Of a stretch of DNA of 35,158 nt, positions 24,379-33,077 are shown piece after piece. The stretch is from Actinomycetota bacterium (lineage in GTDB: Bacteria; Actinomycetota; Actinomycetes; Actinomycetales; Microbacteriaceae), in NCBI GenBank assembly GCA_009923455.1, contig RFTL01000009.1, forward strand, positions 1-35,158, written 5' to 3'. A model generated the notes under the pieces. That model did no database searches, was not told the DNA's origin, and worked only from the letters and a program-made list of their open reading frames with translations. The position numbers and the translations under genes were made by a program. Numbering within the stretch: the first letter of the stretch is position 1; each line of letters opens with the position of its first letter.

Positions 24379-25405
24379 GTGAATCTGCTTTTTGTGCTTC
24401 CCTCTATCGGTTACGGGCTGTATCTTTTCGTGACCAGCGGATCGCCGACGCTGCTGGTGATGAGCGCTATGACCTTCTGCGTTTGGCTGCTTGTTGCGCG
24501 CCAGCGCGATGTCGACCTGAAGGCCGAGGTTAGCCAAAAAGATGGGCGAGTGTATGTTGGCGATAGGCGTCTGAGTTGGTTTCCTTGGCTGTGGGGTAAG
24601 CAGGTTAGGAATCTGGTTTACGAGAGCTATCGATCGACTAACGAAGTACAAATCCCCCCCGCCGCAACTTATCTGCAAGCAATCCTCGGAGCTATTCCTA
24701 GTCGAGCCATCAAGGCGCAATCCTCACCTTTTGATTATTGGTCGAAGTGGATCTGGAAAAACTGAGTTGCTCAAATGGTTTTTACAGGCCAGAGACAACT
24801 TTCTCCTCATAGATTTCAAGGGCGGGTTTGACTATCCCAGTCTAGATGCGGCGCGGCTTGTCACCCAGCAGGATGAACCAAAGGTGATTGAGCTGCTCTC
24901 CAGCGAGATTGATAAGCGTGAAGCTGGCGTCGGGCTACCAGAGCTGTGGGTTGTGGTTGACGAGCTCGGTGAGGTGTTGAAATCAGGGCGTCTTACTAGT
25001 GTGCTGGAGACCATTGCTGCCAAGGGGAGAGGCTTGGGGATTCAGCTGGTGTTGGTCAACCAAACCATGACTGCAATTCCACGAACCATTTGGGCAAATT
25101 GCTCCCACCGAATTGTGCTTTTTGCAGACCCAATTGACCGGGTGCAACTCGGGTTTGCGGCAACATCAAAAATAAGTCAGATGGACGGGCAAATCAGTGG
25201 TGAGTATCTCGGTGAATCAAACCGAGAGTTCTACTTTCCCTTGGCTAGAGCTTCTTCCAAGCCTCTTCAAGCAGTGGTCGAAGAATCTTCTCCATTTGGT
25301 CAAATTCTGCAGGTCCGCAGGTCAAAGGCGGAGCCAACTGAACCACAGAATCACCACGATCATCTGCTCGCGCGTAGAGTCCAGCCTTATACATGGCCGG
25401 ATTGA
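24379..25405 (+). pseudogene. Small membrane-anchored FtsK/SpoIIIE-like ATPase, split over two frames at a C7 run
   Basis: First frame 24379-24765 with two hydrophobic segments; Walker A HLLIIGRSGSGKTELLKW, LLIDFKGG and Walker B LWVVVDEL are in the +1 frame (to 25405). Deleting one C at 24654-24660 joins them. Confidence 0.75.
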
Positions 25406-26739
25406 GGAAGCCTCTCAGGATTCGCTCGCGCTGATCCGCATCCAGTCGCTGCATGTTTGACTTATCGCTCACAAGTTCAATCGCGAAGAAGTATCCATCG
25501 CCACGAACATCTCCGACGATTGGAAGATCCTTGAGCTTCTCGAGGGTCTTTCTAAAAACCGGAGAGTTGGTTCGCACGTTGTCGACCAAACGCTCGCGAT
25601 CGTAGATGTCCAGGTTTGCCAAAGCCACAGCGCAGGCAACCGGGTGGGCAGCAAAGGTGTAACCGTGAGGGAAGGTCACTGTTCCCTGGGTGAATGGCTC
25701 GAAGAACTTGTCTTTCATGAACAGTGCACCAAGCGGCTGTGCTCCAGAGGTTATTGCCTTTGCGGTAATCATCATGTCTGGCTCGATACCGTAGCGCTGG
25801 CAACCAAACATTTCTCCGGTGCGTCCGTAGCCGGTGATGGTCTCATCGGCAACCAGAACAACGTTGTACTTATCGCAAATCTCGCGCACTCTCTTGAAGT
25901 ACGCCGGGTGAGCGGTGATGCAGCCACCAGAGTTCTGAATTGGCTCAACGTAGAAGGCTGCAACGGTTTCGGGACCCTCAAACAAGATTGCTTCTTCAAG
26001 ACGGTTTGCCGCCCAGATGCCGAATTCTTCCTCAGATTTGAATCCCTCAGGAGCTCTAAACCAGTTGGTGTTTGGAACTCGGAAGGTGGATGGAACCAGC
26101 GGCTCAAACGCCTGCTTCATAGCGGCAATACCGGTAATCGATAGTGCTCCGTGACTGGTGCCGTGATAGGCGGTCATGCGGGAGATGACCTTGGTCTTGG
26201 TTGGTTGGCCAGATAGCTTGAAGTACTGCTTTGCAATCTTGCTTGGCAAGTTTCCAAGCGGTCTCCACACCTTCGGTTCCGCCGGTTGTGAAGAAGATTC
26301 TGGTCATGCCCGCGGGACCAATCGACAGTAGCTTCTCAGTTAGCTCAATCGCCCTGGGGTGGTTGAAGGACCACAGGGGCATGAAGTCAAGCTCCATCAT
26401 CTGCTTCGCTGCAGCTTCGGCAAGTTCAGCGCGACCATGACCAGCATTAACCGCGAACAGTCCCGAGAGACCATCGATGACCTTGTGACCCTTGCTGTCC
26501 CAGAGGTAAATACCCTCACCTCTGGTAATGATGTTCATATCCCCAGTCTGAAAGGGGGAGTGACGGGTGAAGTGCATCCAAAGGTGATCTTTTGCCGAGC
26601 GCTGCAACATTGCATCCGTCGGGGTTTCACCGTTTGCCATGGCTTCAAACAGCGGCAGCTTTGCCTGCTTGGCTTTTGGCTTACGAACCTTCTCGATGAT
26701 GGTTCGGATTGGACTTGGCTTTCTGGCTTGGATTGCCAT
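25245..26739 (-). pseudogene. Class III aminotransferase (putrescine/aspartate aminotransferase family-like), split over two frames
   Basis: N-terminal ORF 26739-26104 ends its homologous part at GGTEGVETAWKLAK; the continuation IAKQYFKLSGQPTKTKVISRMTAYHGTSHGALSITG is in another frame (ORF 26270-25245). Confidence 0.85.
26224..26249. repeat. Imperfect tandem duplication of a 13-mer
   Basis: On the minus strand TTGCCAAGCAAGA followed directly by TTGCAAAGCAGTA (10 of 13 identical), exactly at the frame break of the aminotransferase gene. Confidence 0.8.
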
Positions 26740-26773
26740 TTTTATCGTCTCTTACTTTCGGTTTCTGGGCTCA

Positions 26774-27247
26774 TCAGCGAGTGCCCCAGCTGTAGAACTG
26801 CTTATGAAGTTTTAGATAAACAAAAGTCTCTGCTGAAACTACACCCGGAAGCAAACGAATATTGGAATTGAGCAGGTTAATCAGATCCTCATCGTCCTCA
26901 CAAACCACCTCAACCAAGATGTCAAAACCTCCGGCGGTGAGTACCACATAGTCAACCTGTGGGATTGCGGCGAGCATCTGGGCTACTTTATTTACATCTC
27001 CGGTGCACTTGACGCCAACCATGGCTTGGCGGTTGAAGCCAAGTCGCATTGGATCGGTAACCGCAACAATTTGCATTACACCAGCTTCATTGAGCTTCTG
27101 AACTCGCTGCCTAACTGCAGCTTCACTTAGGCCAACAACCTTGCCAATTTCGGCATAGGACTTTCGACCGTCAATCTGGAGCTGTTCAACAATGAGCTTG
27201 GAAACCTCGTCAAGTTGGGATTGTCTGGTGCGCAGCATCCTAGTCAT
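26774..27247 (-). CDS. Lrp/AsnC family transcriptional regulator
   Basis: LDEVSKLIVEQLQIDGRKSYAEIGKVVGLSEAAVRQRVQKLNEAGVMQIVAVTDP HTH followed by RAM-like domain. ORF can extend to a TTG at 27286, but ATG at 27247 looks more natural. Confidence 0.93.
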   Translation of the reverse strand: MTRMLRTRQSQLDEVSKLIVEQLQIDGRKSYAEIGKVVGLSEAAVRQRVQKLNEAGVMQIVAVTDPMRLGFNRQAMVGVKCTGDVNKVAQMLAAIPQVDYVVLTAGGFDILVEVVCEDDEDLINLLNSNIRLLPGVVSAETFVYLKLHKQFYSWGTR

Positions 27248-27284
27248 GGCACTGAGTATGCCAGCTTTGTTTGCTAACCCAAGC

Positions 27285-27308
27285 AATTCCGCACAATTGT
27301 GATGAATT
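27285..27308. promoter_or_regulatory. Palindromic candidate Lrp/AsnC operator AATTCCGCACAATTGTGATGAATT
   Basis: Perfect core CACAATTGTG with symmetrical AATTC/GAATT flanks, in the divergent intergenic region between the Lrp-like gene and the aldehyde dehydrogenase. Confidence 0.5.
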
Positions 27309-27402
27309 TGCTACTAATTCCATTGATTTTTTTGTTTTCAGTTCTGGAATGGTTAGTTGAGGTTTAGAGTCTTTACATCTCAACTCAACGAGGAGTAAAG
27401 CC

Positions 27403-28839
27403 GTGTCAGTAAGACAGCTCAAGAACTTTGTTGGCGGACAATACGTCACCCCAGAGTCTGACAAGAACAGCGAAGTAATCAACCCCTCAACCGGCGAAAC
27501 CTACGCCCATGCTCCGGTCTCTTCTGAGCGTGATGTTCAAAAGGCGTATGAGGTGGCACAGAAGGCCTTCCAAGAGTGGAGCCAAACCACACCGAGTGAG
27601 CGTCAGCTGGCCTTGTTCCGCATCGCGGATGCACTTGAGGCTAGAGCTCAGGAAGCGGCTGACCTGGAGAGCGAGAACACCGGAAAGCCACGCGGCACCC
27701 TGGTGGATTACGAGATCATGCCTTCGGTTGACCAGATTCGTTTCTTCGCGGGAGCGGCCAGAAACCTTGAGGGTCGCGCAACCGCGGAGTACATGCGGGA
27801 TCACACCTCTTCGATTCGTAGAGAGCCGATCGGTGTGATTGGCCAGGTAACTCCTTGGAACTACCCACTGAACATGGCTACTTGGAAGTTTGCGCCAGCT
27901 ATCGCTGCTGGAAACACAATCGTTCTAAAGCCATCCGACACCACTCCGGTTTCAACCCTGCTGCTAGCTGAGATTGCTAGCGAGTTCCTACCTGCTGGCG
28001 TTTTCAACGTCGTAACCGGTGATCGCGACACTGGCCGGGCCATGATTGAAAACCGCATTCCTCAAATGGTGTCGATCACCGGTTCAGTTCGCGCTGGTAT
28101 GGAGGTAGCTAAGACTGCCGCTACAGACCTAAAGCGAGTTCACCTAGAGCTCGGTGGCAAGGCGCCTGTGATCGTCTTTGACGATGCTGATTTTGAGAAG
28201 GCAGCAGCAGGCATTGTTGCAGCTGGATTCTTCAACGCCGGGCAGGACTGCACCGCTGCAACCAGGCTTCTGGTTCACGAGAAGGCTTATGACAAGTTCA
28301 TGGCTGCACTTTTGGCAGAGGTCAAGGCAAGTGCCAAGGTCGGCATGCCATCTGAGGATGGGGTCTTGTTTGGTCCGGTCAACAATGCCAGCCAGCTGAC
28401 TCGGGTGAAGGGCTTTATCGACCGACTACCTGACCACGCTCGTATTGAGCACGGCGGTAAGCAGCTTCCTGGTTCGGGATACTTCCTAGAGCCGACCGTG
28501 CTCTCTGGCTTCAAGCAAACCGATGAGCACATTCAGGATGAGATTTTCGGTCCGGTGCTCACCGTACAGAAGTTCTCAAGTGACGAGCAGGCGCTGCAGT
28601 GGGCCAACGATGTCCGCTACGGTCTTGCCTCTTCGGTCTGGACTACTAACCACACCAGGGCGATGCGCTTTGCGAAGTATCTTGACTTCGGTTGCGTCTG
28701 GATTAACACCCACATCCCACTGGTAGCAGAAATGCCTCACGGTGGCTTCAAGCACTCCGGTTACGGTAAGGATTTGTCTCACTACGGCTTCGAGGATTAC
28801 ACCCGCGTGAAGCACGTGATGAGCTACATCGGCGACTAG
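27403..28839 (+). CDS. Aldehyde dehydrogenase, probably 4-aminobutyraldehyde dehydrogenase type (GTG start)
   Basis: VHLELGGKAPVIVFDDAD, FFNAGQDCTAATRLLV catalytic Cys; context with Pot transporter and aminotransferases. Confidence 0.9.
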   Translation: MSVRQLKNFVGGQYVTPESDKNSEVINPSTGETYAHAPVSSERDVQKAYEVAQKAFQEWSQTTPSERQLALFRIADALEARAQEAADLESENTGKPRGTLVDYEIMPSVDQIRFFAGAARNLEGRATAEYMRDHTSSIRREPIGVIGQVTPWNYPLNMATWKFAPAIAAGNTIVLKPSDTTPVSTLLLAEIASEFLPAGVFNVVTGDRDTGRAMIENRIPQMVSITGSVRAGMEVAKTAATDLKRVHLELGGKAPVIVFDDADFEKAAAGIVAAGFFNAGQDCTAATRLLVHEKAYDKFMAALLAEVKASAKVGMPSEDGVLFGPVNNASQLTRVKGFIDRLPDHARIEHGGKQLPGSGYFLEPTVLSGFKQTDEHIQDEIFGPVLTVQKFSSDEQALQWANDVRYGLASSVWTTNHTRAMRFAKYLDFGCVWINTHIPLVAEMPHGGFKHSGYGKDLSHYGFEDYTRVKHVMSYIGD

Positions 28840-28844
28840 GGGTG

Positions 28845-28870
28845 AAAATTGGATTTCGGGGTCCAATTTT
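28845..28870 (+). terminator. Weak stem-loop AAAATTGGA-TTTCGGGG-TCCAATTTT after the aldehyde dehydrogenase gene
   Basis: Perfect 9-bp arms starting 6 bp after the stop codon; U-rich 3' arm. Confidence 0.5.
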
Positions 28871-28880
28871 GCTTATTTGT

Positions 28881-28903
28881 GTGATTAACTTTCCCTTAAT
28901 CAC
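28881..28903. promoter_or_regulatory. Inverted repeat GTGATTAA-CTTTCCC-TTAATCAC upstream of potD
   Basis: Perfect 8-bp arms with 7-bp spacer, about 60 bp upstream of potD. Confidence 0.45.
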
Positions 28904-28963
28904 GAAGCCATTGGGTTTCGAAAGGTTGGTTGGCGGTAACGCCCGATTAATAGGAGACAAGTA

Positions 28964-30196
28964 ATGAAGCGTGGACTTCCTGAAGACCCAATGATGCGCC
29001 AGCTAGTGATCATGGCTAGAGAGAAGATGATTTCTCGCCGTGCAGCACTGCTTGGACTTGGCGGTACCGCTGCCGCATTGAGCCTTGCCTCTTGTGCTCC
29101 TGCTGCCACAACCCTTACTCCAGCCGAGGACCTTTCCGATTCCGAGAAGATCTTGGTTTGGCACAACTGGCCGCTTTACATGGATGGTGAGGACGATGGT
29201 TCCTACCCAACCCTGAACCGATTCATGGACCAGACCGGAATCAAGGTCGAGTACATGATGGAAATCGACGACAACGACACCTGGTATGCCAAGGTCAAGG
29301 ACCAGCTGGCTCTGGGTGCAGACCCTGGCTTCGACGTAGCTTGCCCAACCAACTGGTTGGTTGACCGCATGATTGGTCTTGGCTATCTACAGACAATGGA
29401 CAACGCAAACATGCCAAACAAGGTTGCAAACCTTGAGAGTGCATACCTGGGTAACGCTAACGATCCAGACCGCGTGCTTTCAGTTCCTTACCAGGGCATC
29501 ATCGGTGGAATCGTCTACAACAAGAAGATGTACAAGGAGGCGACCGGTAAGGACGCTCCAACCTCTTTAGCAGACGTTTGGGCACCAGAACTTAAGGGTC
29601 GTGTTGGTCTTATCTCCGAGATGCGCGACTCGCTTGGTTTGACTCTGCTTAGCCAGGGCGTGGACATCACCGACCCGAACTCTCTGACCGAGGATGCTTT
29701 CAATGCAGCGGTTGATTTCATCGCCGCTCAGGTCTCTTCTGGCCAGATCTTCAACATCAAGGGCAACTCCTACGGTGAGGACTTGACCAACGGAAACATC
29801 ATTGCCGCCTTGGCTTGGTCGGGTGACACCACCATTTTGAACTTCGAGGTGGGCGAGGATCGCTTCGGTTTCGTGGTGCCAGACACCGGTTCCACGATCT
29901 CTTCAGACTCTTTCGTAATTCCAATGGGTTCACAGCACAAAAAGAACGCTGAGGCCCTGATCAACTACTACTACGACCCTGTAAACGCTGCAGAGTTGGC
30001 TGCTTACGTGAACTACGTAACACCTGTGGTTGGCGCTAAAGAAGAAATGCTGAAGACCGACCCAGAGCTAGCGAACAACCCGCTTATCTTCCCAACCGAA
30101 GAGCTTCTGTCAAATGTGCACGCATTCCGTCCGCTCACTGGTCAAGAGGAGCAGCGCTTTGCAACTGCATGGCAGAACCTGCTGCTGGGCGCATAG
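28964..30196 (+). CDS. potD: Spermidine/putrescine ABC transporter substrate-binding lipoprotein with Tat-type signal
   Basis: MISRRAALLGLGGTAAALSLASCAPA (twin Arg plus lipobox LASC); LVWHNWPLYM... periplasmic binding protein fold; followed by ATPase and two permeases. Confidence 0.9.
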   Translation: MKRGLPEDPMMRQLVIMAREKMISRRAALLGLGGTAAALSLASCAPAATTLTPAEDLSDSEKILVWHNWPLYMDGEDDGSYPTLNRFMDQTGIKVEYMMEIDDNDTWYAKVKDQLALGADPGFDVACPTNWLVDRMIGLGYLQTMDNANMPNKVANLESAYLGNANDPDRVLSVPYQGIIGGIVYNKKMYKEATGKDAPTSLADVWAPELKGRVGLISEMRDSLGLTLLSQGVDITDPNSLTEDAFNAAVDFIAAQVSSGQIFNIKGNSYGEDLTNGNIIAALAWSGDTTILNFEVGEDRFGFVVPDTGSTISSDSFVIPMGSQHKKNAEALINYYYDPVNAAELAAYVNYVTPVVGAKEEMLKTDPELANNPLIFPTEELLSNVHAFRPLTGQEEQRFATAWQNLLLGA

Positions 30197-31327
30197 GTGG
30201 CCGAGCAGTTCGTCGCTCGAGGTCAAGATCTCGAGCTAGTAGGCATCCGCAAGGAGTTTCCGGGTTTCACCGCGATTGAGAATCTTGATTTGAAGATTCC
30301 TGCGGGCGAGTTCTTCGCTCTACTTGGCCCATCGGGTTGTGGAAAAACTACAACCTTGAGAATCATCGCTGGACTGGAAGAGCCAACAGTTGGAAAGGTG
30401 CTAATCGGGGGCAAGGATGTAACCGACACCAAGCCTCACCAGCGCCCTGTCAACACAGTGTTCCAAAGCTATGCTCTTTTCCCACACATGAGCGTGCTTG
30501 AGAATGTCGCTTTCGGTCTTCGCCAGCGCAAGATTGAAGAGCCGCTACCAAAGGCCACCAAGGCCTTGGAGCTGGTTGAGCTGGAGCACCTCGCGAACCG
30601 TAAGCCACAGCAGCTTTCTGGTGGTCAGCAGCAGCGCGTTGCACTCGCCAGAGCTTTGGTAAATCGCCCAGCACTTCTTTTGCTGGACGAACCTCTGGGC
30701 GCACTGGATTTGAAGCTGCGCCGTCAGATGCAGGTGGAGCTTAAAGCCATTCAGATGGAAGTTGGCCTCACCTTCCTACACGTGACTCACGACCAGGAAG
30801 AGGCCATGGATATGGCCGACACCGTTGCAGTGATGAACCACGGTCAGATTGAGCAGATGGGTGCACCTGAGGCGCTCTACGATCGCCCGAAGACTGCTTT
30901 TGTGGCTCGATTCCTTGGTCAGTCCAACATCTTTGTTGGTGATGTGGTCGAGAACACCGAGCACACCATCGCAATCAACGTCAACGGCCAGAGAATCGCA
31001 GCACCTAAGCTGCGTTCCGAGAAGCACGAGGGCAAGATCGCAATCGGCGTTCGCCCAGAAAAGGCCACCTTCCACGAGACCAAGCCTCAGCTCGGTTCAG
31101 AGCACAACCTGGTAGGTCCTGGTGAAATCATCGACATCCGCTTCACCGGAGTTTCGAACCAGTACTTGATCGATGTTCCGGGCTTTGGCGATATCACTGT
31201 CTTTGCACAAAACGTGGGCAAGTCACCAGTGGTGGAGCTTGGAGCTCAGGTGTATGTCAGCTGGAAGGTAGAGCACAGCTTCGGGCTGAGTGACCTACCG
31301 GCCAAGGCAGATAACGACGAGATCTAG
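30197..31327 (+). CDS. potA: Polyamine ABC transporter ATP-binding protein (GTG start)
   Basis: Walker A LLGPSGCGKTTTLR, signature LSGGQQQRVALARAL, Walker B LLLLDEPLGALD, C-terminal TOBE domain. Confidence 0.95.
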   Translation: MAEQFVARGQDLELVGIRKEFPGFTAIENLDLKIPAGEFFALLGPSGCGKTTTLRIIAGLEEPTVGKVLIGGKDVTDTKPHQRPVNTVFQSYALFPHMSVLENVAFGLRQRKIEEPLPKATKALELVELEHLANRKPQQLSGGQQQRVALARALVNRPALLLLDEPLGALDLKLRRQMQVELKAIQMEVGLTFLHVTHDQEEAMDMADTVAVMNHGQIEQMGAPEALYDRPKTAFVARFLGQSNIFVGDVVENTEHTIAINVNGQRIAAPKLRSEKHEGKIAIGVRPEKATFHETKPQLGSEHNLVGPGEIIDIRFTGVSNQYLIDVPGFGDITVFAQNVGKSPVVELGAQVYVSWKVEHSFGLSDLPAKADNDEI

Positions 31328-31329
31328 CC

Positions 31330-32244
31330 ATGGCGTTTGTTGCACTTGGCCAGGGCGGAGCGAAAAGTAGCGCTCCAGTAAAGAACTCGAGCAAGGTTGC
31401 CTTTATCTTGCTCGCTCCAGGCATGATCTACCTGGGTCTTTTCTTCCTGACTCCATTGGTCTCCCTGGTCATCACCTCGCTAAAGACTGCGAGCATGACC
31501 GGCGTCATTGGAATGTATGACTACGGTTTTGAGCCAGGAAACTACGCCTACGCAATCGAGCAGTATGGCCCTCAGGTGATTCGATCCTTTGGATACGCTC
31601 TGACCGCAACCGTGCTAGCCCTTGTCATTAGCTATCCAATCGCCTACTTCATCGGTGTGAAGGCAAGAGGCAAGCCAGTACTTCAGGCGCTGCTTTTAAC
31701 CTTGGTAATCGCCCCATTCTTCATTAGCTTCCTGCTCAGAACTTTTGCCTGGAAGCAGATCTTCTCGAATGAGGCGCCAATCACTCAGTTCCTGCAATCG
31801 ATTGGCCTATTGCCATCGGATCAATACATCATTGGCACCTCGTTTGCAGTGATTTTTGGACTGACCTATAACTTCATTCCGTTTATGACTCTCCCGATCT
31901 ACACCTCGCTGGAGCGTCTGGATGTCCGATTGGTAGAGGCTGGCAGTGACCTCTATGCATCACCGGCCAAGACTTTCTGGAAGGTGACGTTCCCACTGTC
32001 TCTGCCAGGAGTCATCTCCGGCACGCTGCTCACCTTCATCCCGATCTCGGGTGACTATGTGAACGCCTCGCGTGACTTCCTCGGTGGTTCTGACACGGCA
32101 ATGATCGGAAACGTGGTTGAGGCGAACTACTTCAGAATTCAGGATTACCCGACAGCATCTGCATTGAGCGTGATGCTGATGGCTGCGATCGTAATCCTCG
32201 TTTCGGTTTATGTAAGGCGCTCTGGAACGGAGGACCTACTGTGA
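31330..32244 (+). CDS. potB: Polyamine ABC transporter permease
   Basis: Polytopic; EAA-type loop LVEAGSDLYASPAKTFWKVTFPLSLPGVISG. Confidence 0.92.
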   Translation: MAFVALGQGGAKSSAPVKNSSKVAFILLAPGMIYLGLFFLTPLVSLVITSLKTASMTGVIGMYDYGFEPGNYAYAIEQYGPQVIRSFGYALTATVLALVISYPIAYFIGVKARGKPVLQALLLTLVIAPFFISFLLRTFAWKQIFSNEAPITQFLQSIGLLPSDQYIIGTSFAVIFGLTYNFIPFMTLPIYTSLERLDVRLVEAGSDLYASPAKTFWKVTFPLSLPGVISGTLLTFIPISGDYVNASRDFLGGSDTAMIGNVVEANYFRIQDYPTASALSVMLMAAIVILVSVYVRRSGTEDLL

Positions 32245-33035
32245 AGTTCTCACTCGGTAAGTGGCTTCTCCCGACCTACGTCGCCCTGACTTTCATCTTC
32301 ATGATGATTCCGATCGTTTACACCTTTATCTTCTCCTTCAACGATGTTGAGAAATCGAACATCGCATGGAAGAGCTTCACTTTTGATAACTGGCTCAATG
32401 TCTGCGCACAGCCAGAGGTGTGCCACGCCTTCGGAAACTCGATCGCAATTGCTGTGATTTCAACCTTGGTGTCAACCGCGCTCGGCACCGCCATTGCAAT
32501 TGCCCTGGGTAGATACAAGTTCAAGGGTCGCTCGGCAACTAACCTGCTGCTTTTCCTACCGATGGCAACACCAGAGGTTGTTATGGGTGCTGGCTTGGCA
32601 GCGCAGTTCCTAGATCTTGGAGTTGCCAAGGGCTTCTGGACCATCGTGATAGCACACATCATGTTCACCCTGAGCTTTGTGGTTGTTACCGTCAAGGCTC
32701 GCGTTGCAACTTTGGATCCTAGGTTGGAAGAGGCTGGAAGCGATCTCTACGCGAATGCTTCATCGGTGTTCTGGAGAATTACCTTCCCGCTATTGCTCCC
32801 TGGCATCATGGCAGCGGCCATGCTCTCCTTCGCCTTGAGCTTTGATGACTTCATCATTACCCAGTTCAACGCCGGTCCTGACACCACTTTCCCGAAGTTC
32901 GTCTACACCGCCGCAGCTCGAGGTATCCCACCTGAGGCGAATGTGATTGGTTCGGCAGTCTTCATCGTGGCAATCGCCATCGTGCTGGTGGTTCAGCTCC
33001 GCTCAAGCCTGAAGGCCAAGAGGCTAGCCAAGTAG
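32241..33035 (+). CDS. potC: Polyamine ABC transporter permease (GTG start)
   Basis: Polytopic; EAA-type loop LEEAGSDLYANASSVFWRITFPLLLPGIMAA; SFDDFIITQF. Confidence 0.92.
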   Translation: MKFSLGKWLLPTYVALTFIFMMIPIVYTFIFSFNDVEKSNIAWKSFTFDNWLNVCAQPEVCHAFGNSIAIAVISTLVSTALGTAIAIALGRYKFKGRSATNLLLFLPMATPEVVMGAGLAAQFLDLGVAKGFWTIVIAHIMFTLSFVVVTVKARVATLDPRLEEAGSDLYANASSVFWRITFPLLLPGIMAAAMLSFALSFDDFIITQFNAGPDTTFPKFVYTAAARGIPPEANVIGSAVFIVAIAIVLVVQLRSSLKAKRLAK

Positions 33036-33045
33036 TTCAAAAGAA

Positions 33046-33076
33046 AAACCCCCGAGGCCCTGCCTCGGGGGTTTTC
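33046..33076. terminator. Bidirectional intrinsic terminator
   Basis: AAAACCCCCGAGGC-CCT-GCCTCGGGGGTTTT, between convergent potC (+) and aminotransferase (-) ends. Confidence 0.92.
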
Positions 33077-33077
33077 T

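Noticed and set aside
25644-26144. 166-aa forward ORF inside the aminotransferase region
   Set aside because: Antisense to conserved aminotransferase sequence; no recognisable domain.
26359-26871. 170-aa forward ORF spanning the aminotransferase and Lrp-like genes
   Set aside because: Antisense to two recognisable genes; composition looks non-coding.
33046-33076. CCCCCGAGGC/GCCTCGGGGG inverted repeat as a regulatory site
   Set aside because: Strong GC stem with A-tract before and T-tract after, between convergent genes: an ordinary bidirectional terminator.
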